Assembly: GCA_964423195.1 (NCBI GenBank)
Contig: CAYRDY010000001.1
Span: 6,234-70,233 of the forward strand
Direction of reading: 5' to 3'
DNA: 64,000 nt
From: CAKRHR01 sp964423195
Lineage (GTDB): Bacteria; Bacillota; Clostridia; Lachnospirales; Lachnospiraceae
Under the pieces are notes generated by a model. That model searched no databases. It saw nothing but the letters and a program-made list of their open reading frames with translations, and was not told the origin of the DNA. Position numbers and translations under genes: made by a program. This document shows, piece by piece, positions 27,374-35,265 of the stretch. How positions within the stretch are numbered: the first letter of the stretch is position 1; the number at the start of each line of letters is the position of its first letter.

Positions 27374-27751
27374 TTAGTGTTCGCTTTTATATTCTGCGAG
27401 ATGCAGCAGTTCTTTCTGGTCACGGGCCGACAGCTGTCTGTAGTGATAGATCAGCAGTTTTTCATCCTCATCGAGACCGATGTCCGGCGCGAGTCCCCGA
27501 TCGTAGGGAAGACTGTGCAGCTCCTTAAATTTGTTGTATAGCTTCGGCGGATATAAAAAAGCCTCCATGCTGACATTGTACAGGATGGCGAGTTGATCGA
27601 GGATGAAAATATCCGGAAGCCGGATGCCTGTCTCATAATTTGTGTAGGCGGCACGTGTGATGTTCAGCTTATCGGCGACATCTGTCTGGGTATAATCCCT
27701 CTCGTGCCGGAATCGGATCAGCTGTTCGGTGAGAATTGTGTGTTTGTTCAA
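27374..27751 (-). CDS. XRE-family HTH regulator
   Basis: About 125 residues from a TTG start with GAAGGG 10 bases upstream; the frame stays open for another 20 codons. The HTH_3 domain is clear: LIRFRHERDYTQTDVADKLN, ITRAAYTNYETGIRLPDI, FILDQLAILYNVSMEAFLY (residues about 8-65). The remaining C-terminal half is helical and acidic and contains LIYHYRQLSARDQKELLHLA, a pattern seen in many XRE regulators without an added enzyme domain. Target genes are unknown. Direct repeats in the intergenic region on its 5' side (27877-27913) could be its operator. It is transcribed divergently from the gene at 28194. Confidence 0.85.
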   Translation of the reverse strand: MNKHTILTEQLIRFRHERDYTQTDVADKLNITRAAYTNYETGIRLPDIFILDQLAILYNVSMEAFLYPPKLYNKFKELHSLPYDRGLAPDIGLDEDEKLLIYHYRQLSARDQKELLHLAEYKSEH

Positions 27752-27876
27752 GGAGATCAATCCCTTCTTTATTGGTAGGATTCTTGGTAGGATTCGGCGG
27801 GCGGCTGCCATATACAGAATAACAAATTTGACCGTTGATTTGTCTCAATGACACGAATTGCAACATGCAACGAATC

Positions 27877-27913
27877 GTTACAATCATCTGGACTGGGGTT
27901 ACAATCATCTGGA
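27877..27913. repeat. Direct repeat in the XRE gene's upstream region
   Basis: GTTACAATCATCTGGA occurs twice, 21 bases apart (two helical turns). Flanking it, GATTTGTCT followed by AATG occurs at about 27835 and 27911, and TGGACAGTG occurs twice further on. Equal spacing on one DNA face suits a dimeric regulator. The 440-base gap 27752-28193 otherwise holds the promoter and structured leader listed next. Confidence 0.5.
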
Positions 27914-28026
27914 TTTGTCTGAATGGACAGTGCCTTTAGCAACTCGGACTTTTCTGGACAGTGAATGACGATCCGGCAAATGAATGTTGTTGATAATTTG
28001 TTATTCCATTTATGGTGGAAATGGAT

Positions 28027-28131
28027 TATAATATATAGAGGTATCAGAAGGACAGTTTCCGGATGCGGGCGAAAAAGCGCTGGTCACCGATGAACCGGTG
28101 AGCGGCGCGCGCGGCCCGCGGGTGGTTTTTT
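28027..28131 (+). promoter_or_regulatory. TATAAT box and highly structured leader or small RNA
   Basis: TATAAT at 28027-28032 has only a weak -35 (TTCCAT at 17). Downstream, three nested stems stack: GCGGGC with GCCCGC (28065/28114), GCGCTG with CGGCGC (28077/28103) and TCACCG with CGGTGA (28084/28096), followed by TTTTTT at 28126. This could be an attenuator for the gene at 28194 or a separate small RNA of about 90 nt. No known riboswitch consensus was recognised. Confidence 0.45.
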
Positions 28132-28193
28132 CTCATCGTTTGGTGCCAATTTCATTATAATAACTTTAAAGAAAAAAGATGGAGGAAAAAGAT

Positions 28194-29822
28194 ATGAAGA
28201 TAGTGAAAAATATTTTGTTGACGCTCGTTTTTGCGGCGATCGTATATTATTTTATGCTGCCGCCGCTGAACTTAAGGTCAATGGAATTTTACGTTTTCAC
28301 CATCCTTGTGCTGATCGTTTTTGCTGTGCTGACGGGCTTGTCCGCGGGGAGGGGCAGCAGTGAGAAGAACATCGGACGCGTGAAGGTGGCCATGTCGCGC
28401 GGCGGTTCCGGCACGATATTGAAGACGGTGCTGGTGGTCATCGGCGTTCTCGCGGTGGTGCTTGTGGGCGGTCAGCTCGTATCCGCGGAGTTTTTCCACG
28501 CGTCGGCCTATCAGAAGCTGATGAATGTGCAGGAACGCGAGTTCTCGGAGGACATCAGTCAGATTTCCGTGAATGAGGTGCCTGTCGTCGACAGGGACAC
28601 GGCGGTGCGCTTAGGCGACAGAAAATTGGGTGAGCTCGTCGATCTGGTGTCCCAGTTTGAGGTGGATGAGAGCGGCTATTCCTATACGCAGATCAATTAC
28701 AACAATACGCCGACGCGTGTGGCGCTCCTGATGTACGGCGATGTGATCAAGTGGCTCAATAACCAGTCCAACGGCATTCCGGGTTATATGTCGGTGGACA
28801 TGACGACACAGGAGGTCACGCTGCACAGGCTGGAGCAGGGCATCAGGTATTCACCGCACGAGTTTTTCTTTAGGAAGCTGGACAGGCATCTGCGCGTCAA
28901 ATATCCGACACTGATGTTTGATGACTATTCATTTGAAATTGACGACGAGGGCAATCCGTACTGGATCTGCCCGGTGTACACCTATAAGATCGCCCTGTTC
29001 GGCGGCAAGGATATGCGGGGCGTGGTGATCGTCGATGCCCAGGACGGCTCCAGCGAATACTATGATATCTCCGAGGTGCCGCAGTGGGTGGATCAGGCCT
29101 ACTCGTCCGATCTGGTGGTGACGCAGATCGACTACTGGGGCAAGTACAAACGCGGGTTTATCAACACCATCATCGGCCAGAAAGATGTGTGCGTGTCCAG
29201 CGGCGGTTACAATTATATTGCCCTGGACGACGACGTTTGGCTCTATACGGGCCTGACCAGCGCCGGAAACGATCAGTCCAACATCGGTTTTGTGCTTGTC
29301 AACCTGCGGACAAAAGAGGCGAGGCACTATATTGTGTCTGGCGCCACCGAGTATTCGGCCATGGCCTCCGCGGAGGGGCAGGTGCAGCATCTGTCCTATC
29401 AGGCGACTTTCCCGCTGCTGCTCAATATCGCCGACCAGCCGACGTATTTCCTGTCGCTCAAAGACAATGCGGGTCTTGTGAAGATGTTCGCCTATGTAAA
29501 TGTCGAGCAGTATCAGGTGGTCGGCATCGGCGAGAGTATCAGCACGGCCTACTCGAATTATCTGAAGCTGACGGCGGAGGACAGCACGATCGACACCTCC
29601 TCCATGCAGTCGGTGACAGCGGCGGTGCGTGCCATCCATACGGCCGTGAAGGAAGGCAATACCTGCTATTACATCGAATTGGCAGGGCAGGATCAGGTAT
29701 TCATGGCATCGATTGATCTGAGTGATCTGCTGGCCGTACTGCAGGTCGGCGACCGTGTCACGGTCGGGTATATCGATACCGAGGAGGATTTTGTGACCAT
29801 CAATTCCATCGAGAGGCCGTAA
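28194..29822 (+). CDS. Conserved-looking membrane protein of unknown function
   Basis: 542 residues. Three hydrophobic helices occur in the first 100 residues (ILLTLVFAAIVYYFMLPP, YVFTILVLIVFAVLTGL, TVLVVIGVLAVVLVGGQLV); the remaining 440 residues are a soluble, mostly beta, probably extracytoplasmic part with no domain I can name. Aromatic-rich motifs such as YWICPVYTYKIALFG and GYNYIALDDDVWLYTG recur. The last 60 residues (YYIELAGQDQVFMASI, VGDRVTVGYIDTEEDF) look like a small beta-barrel. GGAGG 8 bases before the ATG at 28194 supports this start over the ATG 15 bases upstream, which overlaps that GGAGG. It lies alone before gltX. Confidence 0.75.
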   Translation: MKIVKNILLTLVFAAIVYYFMLPPLNLRSMEFYVFTILVLIVFAVLTGLSAGRGSSEKNIGRVKVAMSRGGSGTILKTVLVVIGVLAVVLVGGQLVSAEFFHASAYQKLMNVQEREFSEDISQISVNEVPVVDRDTAVRLGDRKLGELVDLVSQFEVDESGYSYTQINYNNTPTRVALLMYGDVIKWLNNQSNGIPGYMSVDMTTQEVTLHRLEQGIRYSPHEFFFRKLDRHLRVKYPTLMFDDYSFEIDDEGNPYWICPVYTYKIALFGGKDMRGVVIVDAQDGSSEYYDISEVPQWVDQAYSSDLVVTQIDYWGKYKRGFINTIIGQKDVCVSSGGYNYIALDDDVWLYTGLTSAGNDQSNIGFVLVNLRTKEARHYIVSGATEYSAMASAEGQVQHLSYQATFPLLLNIADQPTYFLSLKDNAGLVKMFAYVNVEQYQVVGIGESISTAYSNYLKLTAEDSTIDTSSMQSVTAAVRAIHTAVKEGNTCYYIELAGQDQVFMASIDLSDLLAVLQVGDRVTVGYIDTEEDFVTINSIERP

Positions 29823-29908
29823 GAGACTTTAGAGGCAATACATGAAAAAGACTGAGAGAGGATAGATCTAAAAAGTCTGAGAGATAATAGAATGGAGGAG
29901 AATTTAGC

Positions 29909-29977
29909 GTGAAAAATAAAATTCTCATGGGCTTATGTGCCGCTAACCGTAGGGCGGCGAAATGGAGATTTATATGA
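29909..29977 (+). CDS. Possible 22-residue leader peptide before gltX
   Basis: A GTG start has an excellent GGAGGAG 8 bases upstream and runs 22 codons (starting [19 protein letters not shown]), with its TGA overlapping the gltX ATG as ATGA. The product is basic and short with no known family. Overlap of stop and start implies translational coupling. Two 22-base near-repeats (29845-29866 and 29870-29891) lie just upstream. It could be a chance ORF; only the ribosome binding site and overlap argue for it. Confidence 0.4.
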   Translation: MKNKILMGLCAANRRAAKWRFI

Positions 29978-31440
29978 GCAGCAGGGTCAGGACACGTTTT
30001 GCGCCGAGCCCGACAGGAAAGATGCATGTCGGCAATCTGAGGACGGCGCTCTATGCCTATCTGATCGCCAAGCACGAGCACGGCGATTTTATACTGAGAA
30101 TTGAGGATACCGACCAGGGGCGCTATTATGAGGGCGCGCTGGAGATTATTTACAGGACGTTGGACGCGGCAGGCCTCACGCACGACGAGGGGCCGGATAA
30201 GGACGGCGGCGTGGGCCCGTACATTCAGAGCGAGCGGCAGGCCGCGGGCATCTATATGAAATACGCGAAGCAGCTGGTCGACAAGGGGGAGGCCTATTAT
30301 TGCTTTTGTGACCAGGAGCGCCTTGACGGATTGAAGCGGGAGGTCGCGGGCAAGGAGATCATGATCTATGACAAGCACTGCCTGGGCCTCAGTCAGGCGG
30401 AGGTCGAGGAGAAGCTGGCGGCCGGCGTGCCGTATGTGATCCGACAGAATAATCCGAATACCGGCACCACCACCTTCCACGATGAGATTTACGGCGATGT
30501 GACTGTGAACAACGCGGAATTGGATGACATGATTCTGATCAAATCCGACGGCTATCCGACCTACAATTTCGCCAATGTCGTCGATGATCATCTGATGGGG
30601 ATCACCCATGTGGTGCGCGGCAGCGAGTATCTGTCGTCGTCGCCGAAATATAACCGGCTCTATGAGGCCTTTGGCTGGGAGGTACCCGTCTATGTGCACT
30701 GCCCGCTGATCACCAATGAGGCGCATCAGAAGCTCAGCAAGCGCAGCGGCCATGCCTCCTATGAGGATCTGATCGAACAGGGCTTTATCTCCGAGGCGAT
30801 CGTCAACTTCGTGGCGCTGCTCGGCTGGAGTCCGGAGGACAACAGGGAGATTTTTTCCCTGCCGGAGCTGGTGGAGGCCTTTGACTATCACCGCATCAGC
30901 AAGACGCCTTCCGTCTTTGACGTCGGCAAACTGAGATGGATGAACGGCGAGTATCTGAAGGCCATGGATTTTGAACGCTTCTATGAACTTGCGCTCCCCT
31001 ATATGAAAGCCGTCATCTCCAAGGATCTGGATTTCAGAAAGATCGCGTCGATGGTCAAGACCCGGATTGAGGTCTTTCCGGATATCGAACGTCACATCGA
31101 TTTCTTTGAGGAGATGCCGGAATATGACGCACAGATGTATGTGCACAAAAAAATGAAGACGACGATAGCGTCCTCACTGACCGTTCTTCAGGCGGTGACG
31201 CCGGTGCTTGAAGCCGTTGAGCATTTCGATAATGATACGCTGTATCAGACACTGCTGGCCTTTGCGCGAGAGAGAGGCTGGAAAAATGGTTATGTGATGT
31301 GGCCGATCCGCACGGCGGTTTCGGGCAGGCAGTCGACGCCGGGCGGCGCCACCGAGCTGATGGAAATATTGGGCAAGGCGGAATCCCTGCGGCGGATCGC
31401 GGCGGCCATTGAGAAACTCAGCGCACAGGACGGGGCTTGA
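29974..31440 (+). CDS. gltX: Glutamyl-tRNA synthetase
   Basis: 488 residues, a class I synthetase. The HIGH-type motif is in [20 protein letters not shown] near residue 8; FADN-like class I residues lie around [20 protein letters not shown]; the KMSKS-type loop is KLSKRSG near 253; an anticodon-binding helical region ends the protein. GGAG 6 bases before the ATG at 29974 and the family N-terminus ([12 protein letters not shown]) favour this start over the ATG 12 bases upstream. Whether it is discriminating or also charges tRNA-Gln cannot be read from the sequence. It overlaps the possible leader peptide and is followed by a helicase gene after 10 bases. Confidence 0.96.
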   Translation: MSSRVRTRFAPSPTGKMHVGNLRTALYAYLIAKHEHGDFILRIEDTDQGRYYEGALEIIYRTLDAAGLTHDEGPDKDGGVGPYIQSERQAAGIYMKYAKQLVDKGEAYYCFCDQERLDGLKREVAGKEIMIYDKHCLGLSQAEVEEKLAAGVPYVIRQNNPNTGTTTFHDEIYGDVTVNNAELDDMILIKSDGYPTYNFANVVDDHLMGITHVVRGSEYLSSSPKYNRLYEAFGWEVPVYVHCPLITNEAHQKLSKRSGHASYEDLIEQGFISEAIVNFVALLGWSPEDNREIFSLPELVEAFDYHRISKTPSVFDVGKLRWMNGEYLKAMDFERFYELALPYMKAVISKDLDFRKIASMVKTRIEVFPDIERHIDFFEEMPEYDAQMYVHKKMKTTIASSLTVLQAVTPVLEAVEHFDNDTLYQTLLAFARERGWKNGYVMWPIRTAVSGRQSTPGGATELMEILGKAESLRRIAAAIEKLSAQDGA

Positions 31441-31450
31441 AGAGGGAAAT

Positions 31451-33286
31451 ATGAAGAATTTTAATGACGCACAGATGGAGGCGATCCGGCATGTGGACGG
31501 GCCGATGATGGTGCTAGCCGGGCCGGGTTCCGGCAAGACGACCGTCATCACGCACCGGCTGAAATATCTGATTGATACGGCAGGGGTTCCCCCTGCCAAT
31601 ATTCTCGTGGTTACATTTACGAGGGCGGCGGCTGAGGAGATGAGAGAGCGCTTCAGGACACTGATGGCGGGGAAGACTGTGCCGGTGAGTTTCGGGACGT
31701 TTCACAGCATTTTCTTTGCCATACTGAAGCATTCCTATGGCTATGAGACGTCCAGTATCATCGACGAGGGGCGCAAATATAAGATTTTTCGGGAGATCAT
31801 TGACCGGCATGGCCTGGAGACGGAGGATGAGAACGAATTCATCTCGGCAGTGTCCGGGGAGATCAGCGTCGTCAAGGGCGAGATGATGGATGTCAACCAT
31901 TATTATCCGATGAATTGTTCCTCCGAGGTTTTCAAGACGGTCTACGATGAATACCAGTCCATGCTCAGGCGTTACCGCCTGCTCGATTTTGATGATATGC
32001 TGGTCTATACCTATGAATTGTTCAGCCAGAGGAAAGATATTTTAAAGGCCTGGCAAAACAAGTTCAAATACATTCTGATCGATGAGTTTCAGGATGTCAA
32101 CAGGCTGCAGTATGAGATTGTCAGAATGCTGGCGGAGCCCCTGCAAAACCTCTTTATCGTCGGTGACGACGACCAGTCGATCTACCATTTTCGGGGCGCC
32201 AGACCGGAGTTTATGCTGAATTTTGAAAATGATTACCCGCGGGCGCGGCGGGTCATTTTAAATATCAATTATCGCTGCAGTGCGCCGATCGTGGCGGCGG
32301 CCGAGCGCTGCATCAGCCATAATCAGAACCGCTTTGCGAAGCATATGAAGGCACTCGCACAGACAGGACGGCCGGTTGCCGTCTGCGGTTTCAAGACGCC
32401 GAGAGAGGAATGCGCGGCCGTGGTCCGTGAGATTTTGCGCCTGAAAGGGGAAAATGACATCGCCTACAAGCAGATGGCGGTGCTGTTTCGCACCAATCAC
32501 GGGTCGCGGCTGATCGCCGGTGAACTGATAGAGGCCAACATTCCATTTGCGTCGCGTGAGCGCATTCCGAATATGTTCGATCACTGGATCATGAAAAATA
32601 TTATGGCCTATATCCAGGTGGCGATGGGGAGTACGGAGCGCAGAGACTATCTTCAGATTATCAATCGACCCAACCGCTATGTCTCCAGACAGTGTTTTGA
32701 CGAGGCGCAGGTGGATTTTGAGAAGGTGAAGCGGTATTATGAGGATAAACCGTGGATGATCGAGCGGCTGGAGAATTTTGAGGAGGATCTCCACATGATT
32801 GAGACGCTGCCGCCCTATGCGGCCCTCAACTATCTGCGAAATGCCGTCGGCTATGAGAACTATCTGTATCATTATGCCCTGGACAGGCGCCTGCCGCCGG
32901 AGGATCTCATCGAAATATTTGACAATATCGAGGAGAGCGCCAGACCGTTCAAGACGTATGGCGCCTGGTTTGAATACATTGACGCGTACAGGGAGAAGCT
33001 GAGGAATCAGGTCAAAAGCGACAAGGGCGCGGCGCCGGACGCGGTCATGCTCTCGACCATGCACAGCGCCAAGGGCCTTGAATATGAGGCCGTTTTTGTG
33101 ATTGATGCCAACGAGGGTGTCACGCCTTATCAGAAGGCGGTGCTCGACGAGGATATCGAGGAGGAGCGGCGGATGTTTTATGTGGCGCTGACCCGCGCCA
33201 AGCGATTTCTTGACGTTTATTACGTGAATGAGCGCAGCGGCAGGGCAGTCGAGCCGTCGAGATTTATCGATGAAATTTTACATTGA
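31451..33286 (+). CDS. UvrD/PcrA-type superfamily 1 DNA helicase
   Basis: 611 residues, shorter than PcrA or UvrD (about 720). All SF1A motifs are visible: Q-motif FNDAQMEAI, Walker A AGPGSGKTT, VVTFTRAAAEEMRERF, Walker B ILIDEFQDVN, GDDDQSIYHFRGARPEF, INYRCSAPI, and the C-terminal STMHSAKGLEYEAVFV and FYVALTRAKRFLDVYYV. It unwinds DNA 3' to 5' with ATP and belongs to repair or replication-restart helicases. The truncated C-terminus lacks the PcrA RNA-polymerase-interacting tail, so it is likely a paralogue rather than PcrA itself. It follows gltX by 10 bases with GAGGG before the ATG at 31451. Confidence 0.93.
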   Translation: MKNFNDAQMEAIRHVDGPMMVLAGPGSGKTTVITHRLKYLIDTAGVPPANILVVTFTRAAAEEMRERFRTLMAGKTVPVSFGTFHSIFFAILKHSYGYETSSIIDEGRKYKIFREIIDRHGLETEDENEFISAVSGEISVVKGEMMDVNHYYPMNCSSEVFKTVYDEYQSMLRRYRLLDFDDMLVYTYELFSQRKDILKAWQNKFKYILIDEFQDVNRLQYEIVRMLAEPLQNLFIVGDDDQSIYHFRGARPEFMLNFENDYPRARRVILNINYRCSAPIVAAAERCISHNQNRFAKHMKALAQTGRPVAVCGFKTPREECAAVVREILRLKGENDIAYKQMAVLFRTNHGSRLIAGELIEANIPFASRERIPNMFDHWIMKNIMAYIQVAMGSTERRDYLQIINRPNRYVSRQCFDEAQVDFEKVKRYYEDKPWMIERLENFEEDLHMIETLPPYAALNYLRNAVGYENYLYHYALDRRLPPEDLIEIFDNIEESARPFKTYGAWFEYIDAYREKLRNQVKSDKGAAPDAVMLSTMHSAKGLEYEAVFVIDANEGVTPYQKAVLDEDIEEERRMFYVALTRAKRFLDVYYVNERSGRAVEPSRFIDEILH

Positions 33287-33289
33287 CTC

Positions 33290-33318
33290 TTGATTAATGA
33301 TGCCGGTTACGTTATAAT
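33290..33318 (+). promoter_or_regulatory. Sigma-A promoter of the DUF1292 gene
   Basis: TTGATT, a 17-base spacer, TATAAT. It begins right after the helicase stop codon. Confidence 0.8.
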
Positions 33319-33346
33319 GAAATTTGTGGCTTGGCGGCTGATGACA

Positions 33347-33383
33347 ACAAGATATGGCCGCGGGGATGATGGCCATATCTTGT
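33347..33383 (+). promoter_or_regulatory. 13-bp hairpin in the DUF1292 leader
   Basis: ACAAGATATGGCC and GGCCATATCTTGT pair perfectly around an 11-base loop, about 25 bases after the predicted transcript start and 40 before the ATG. There is no T run, so it is a leader structure or operator rather than a terminator. Confidence 0.6.
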
Positions 33384-33422
33384 GGCCGTCGGTGATTTTG
33401 AGAATAAGGATGGTTAATATCA

Positions 33423-33794
33423 ATGATTAAAAATACCAATGGATCAGAACCGGATCCTGATCTGAATCATGAAATAACTGACGACGAGGATTTTGACACA
33501 ATGACTTTGACGCTTGAGGATGGCCGGGAGATCGAGTGTGAAGTCCTGGCAGTGTTTCCTGTATATGATAAGCAGTATATCGCCCTGCTGCCGGTCAGCG
33601 ACGAGAGTGAGAGCGATGAGGGCATGGTTTATCTGTATCAGTATGTGGAGCTGGAGAATGATGAGATCGATCTGATCAGCATCGAGGATGACGATGAGTA
33701 TGATGTCGTGGCGGATGCATTTGATGAGATGATCGATGAGCAGACGCTTGAAGAATTGTGTGATGAATTGTTTGAGGTAGATGACGATGAGTAG
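33423..33794 (+). CDS. DUF1292 acidic protein
   Basis: 123 residues, extremely acidic (runs such as SIEDDDEYDVV and LFEVDDDE). The DUF1292 core is MTLTLEDGREIECEVLAVFP followed by KQYIALLPV and MVYLYQY (residues about 28-95). Members such as YrzB are small cytoplasmic proteins widespread in Firmicutes with no established function. It is monocistronic here: its own promoter, a hairpin leader and a terminator directly after. AAGGATGG precedes the ATG. Confidence 0.88.
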   Translation: MIKNTNGSEPDPDLNHEITDDEDFDTMTLTLEDGREIECEVLAVFPVYDKQYIALLPVSDESESDEGMVYLYQYVELENDEIDLISIEDDDEYDVVADAFDEMIDEQTLEELCDELFEVDDDE

Positions 33795-33839
33795 GCGTTC
33801 AGGCTTTATGGATGGTTACTCGTGTTCATCTCAACGAGG

Positions 33840-33869
33840 CCCTGTAAGCGGTAGCTGTGCAGGGTTTTT
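33840..33869 (+). terminator. Intrinsic terminator after DUF1292 gene
   Basis: CCCTG/CAGGG with an inner AGC/GCT stem, then TTTTT. Confidence 0.85.
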
Positions 33870-33892
33870 CATTCACGCTTTCGATCAAATAG

Positions 33893-34750
33893 ATGGCGGT
33901 TCCATTGACGGACGCTAAGTTAAAAGGACAGGGAAGCAAATTGTTCAGACAAGATGTGAATATAAAAATTTTCAATAGAGAGCTGCGCCTCAATGTGGGG
34001 GCGGTGGTTCTGTCCGTCGCGGCTGTTGTTCTGATTCTGATTTTATTCTTACTTGGTCACAGAACTTCACGGAGTACGTCAGATGAGGATCTTGAAGCCG
34101 GCATTTCCTATATCAGGAGCCTGGAGACAAAGGGAACCGCGGAGGTTGAACAGCAGATCAAGGCGGTTGAGCGGGAGGAAATGCGACTGGCGCTTGAGCA
34201 GGGCGAGATCGATGTGTGGCAGATGCTCAATGATACCGTGATTCTGGGTGATTCCAGAGCTGTCGGCTTTTACGTCTTTGAGTACATTGAGCAGCGGCGC
34301 GTGCTGGCCGAGGCCGGTTCCACGATCCGCAATATTGAGGGGCATATTCCTGAGCTTGAGGCGCTCAATCCCTCGGTGGTCGTGCTCTCCTATGGGATCA
34401 ATGATATGAACATCGGCTTCTGGGGCACGGTTGAGGAATATATGAACGAGTATGCCCAGATTGTTCAGAAACTGCAGAGCGAGCTGCCGGACACAGCGAT
34501 TTACATCAACTCGATCATTCCGGTGACGGAACAGGCTTTCAGCCAGGGGCCGAAGTGGCAGGAGATTCCGGACTGGAACAGTTATATGAAGCAGTATTGC
34601 GCGGAGAATAACATTCATTTTATAGATGTCAGCGACACGGTAGAGCAACACAATGATCTCCACGATCCAGGCGACGGAATTCACATGCAGAGCGCGTTTT
34701 ATCCGTACTGGGCGATGGATATCGTTTTGGAGGTATTTGAGGGTGAATAA
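33893..34750 (+). CDS. Membrane-anchored SGNH/GDSL hydrolase
   Basis: 285 residues from the first ATG. A single membrane helix (VGAVVLSVAAVVLILILFLL, about 36-56) anchors it, with the catalytic part outside. SGNH blocks are TVILGDSRAVGF (block I Ser), a GxND-type block SYGINDMN and the C-terminal catalytic DGIHMQS with Asp and His. The family hydrolyses or transfers acyl esters. No ribosome binding site precedes the ATG; a TTG at about 33941 following AGGGAAG is an alternative start that would still keep the membrane helix. It heads a tight set with DUF4358, MBOAT and DHHW genes, which suggests O-acetyl transfer or editing on an exported polymer. The acyl substrate is unknown. Confidence 0.85.
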   Translation: MAVPLTDAKLKGQGSKLFRQDVNIKIFNRELRLNVGAVVLSVAAVVLILILFLLGHRTSRSTSDEDLEAGISYIRSLETKGTAEVEQQIKAVEREEMRLALEQGEIDVWQMLNDTVILGDSRAVGFYVFEYIEQRRVLAEAGSTIRNIEGHIPELEALNPSVVVLSYGINDMNIGFWGTVEEYMNEYAQIVQKLQSELPDTAIYINSIIPVTEQAFSQGPKWQEIPDWNSYMKQYCAENNIHFIDVSDTVEQHNDLHDPGDGIHMQSAFYPYWAMDIVLEVFEGE

Positions 34751-35225
34751 AATATATTCGTTGTTAATGCCCGTCCGCATCGGCATGGTGGCGGTATTGC
34801 TGTTGGTGATTATCTGGCTGCAGGTCGGGACGCGCACCAGCGACGCGGATATCCGTGAGGTTGCCATGAATGTCACAGCGGCTGTCAGCCTGGATTCCGT
34901 GCAGGAGAGTTCCAATCGAATGTTTAAAAAGTTTTACGGCTTAAATGCCAGTGACTACGAGGGCGTGGTGCTCTACGCGCCGGTGAGCAATATGGACGCG
35001 GAGGAGATTCTGATCGTCAAGCTCAGGGACAGCGCGCAGGCCGAGCAGGTACAGGCGGCCATCGAGTCGCGGCTGGCCACGCAGAAATCGAGTTTTGAGG
35101 GATACGGCATCGAACAGTTTGATCTGCTTGAGAGACATATCCTGGATGTGCGGGGCAATTATATCCTGTATATTGTCCACGCCGACGCTGAAAAGGCGGA
35201 TCAGGCTTTCAGAAAAAGCCTGTAG
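34743..35225 (+). CDS. DUF4358-like membrane-anchored protein
   Basis: 160 residues from a GTG start with GGAGG about 10 bases upstream; it overlaps the SGNH gene by 8 bases, indicating translational coupling. One N-terminal helix (RIGMVAVLLLVIIWLQVG) is followed by a small soluble domain: FYGLNASDYEGVVLYAP, EILIVKLRDSAQAEQVQAAI and NYILYIVHADAEKADQAF. The pattern resembles DUF4358 proteins of Lachnospiraceae, which I know only as uncharacterised exported proteins. Its position between SGNH hydrolase and MBOAT genes suggests an accessory part of the acylation machinery. Confidence 0.7.
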   Translation: MNKIYSLLMPVRIGMVAVLLLVIIWLQVGTRTSDADIREVAMNVTAAVSLDSVQESSNRMFKKFYGLNASDYEGVVLYAPVSNMDAEEILIVKLRDSAQAEQVQAAIESRLATQKSSFEGYGIEQFDLLERHILDVRGNYILYIVHADAEKADQAFRKSL

Positions 35226-35265
35226 AATACGCGGCGCATGAGCGTTTACAGAGAGGACATTGATC

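Noticed and set aside
29800..31146. Minus-strand 448-codon ORF opposite gltX
   Set aside because: Shadow frame caused by the codon bias of gltX.
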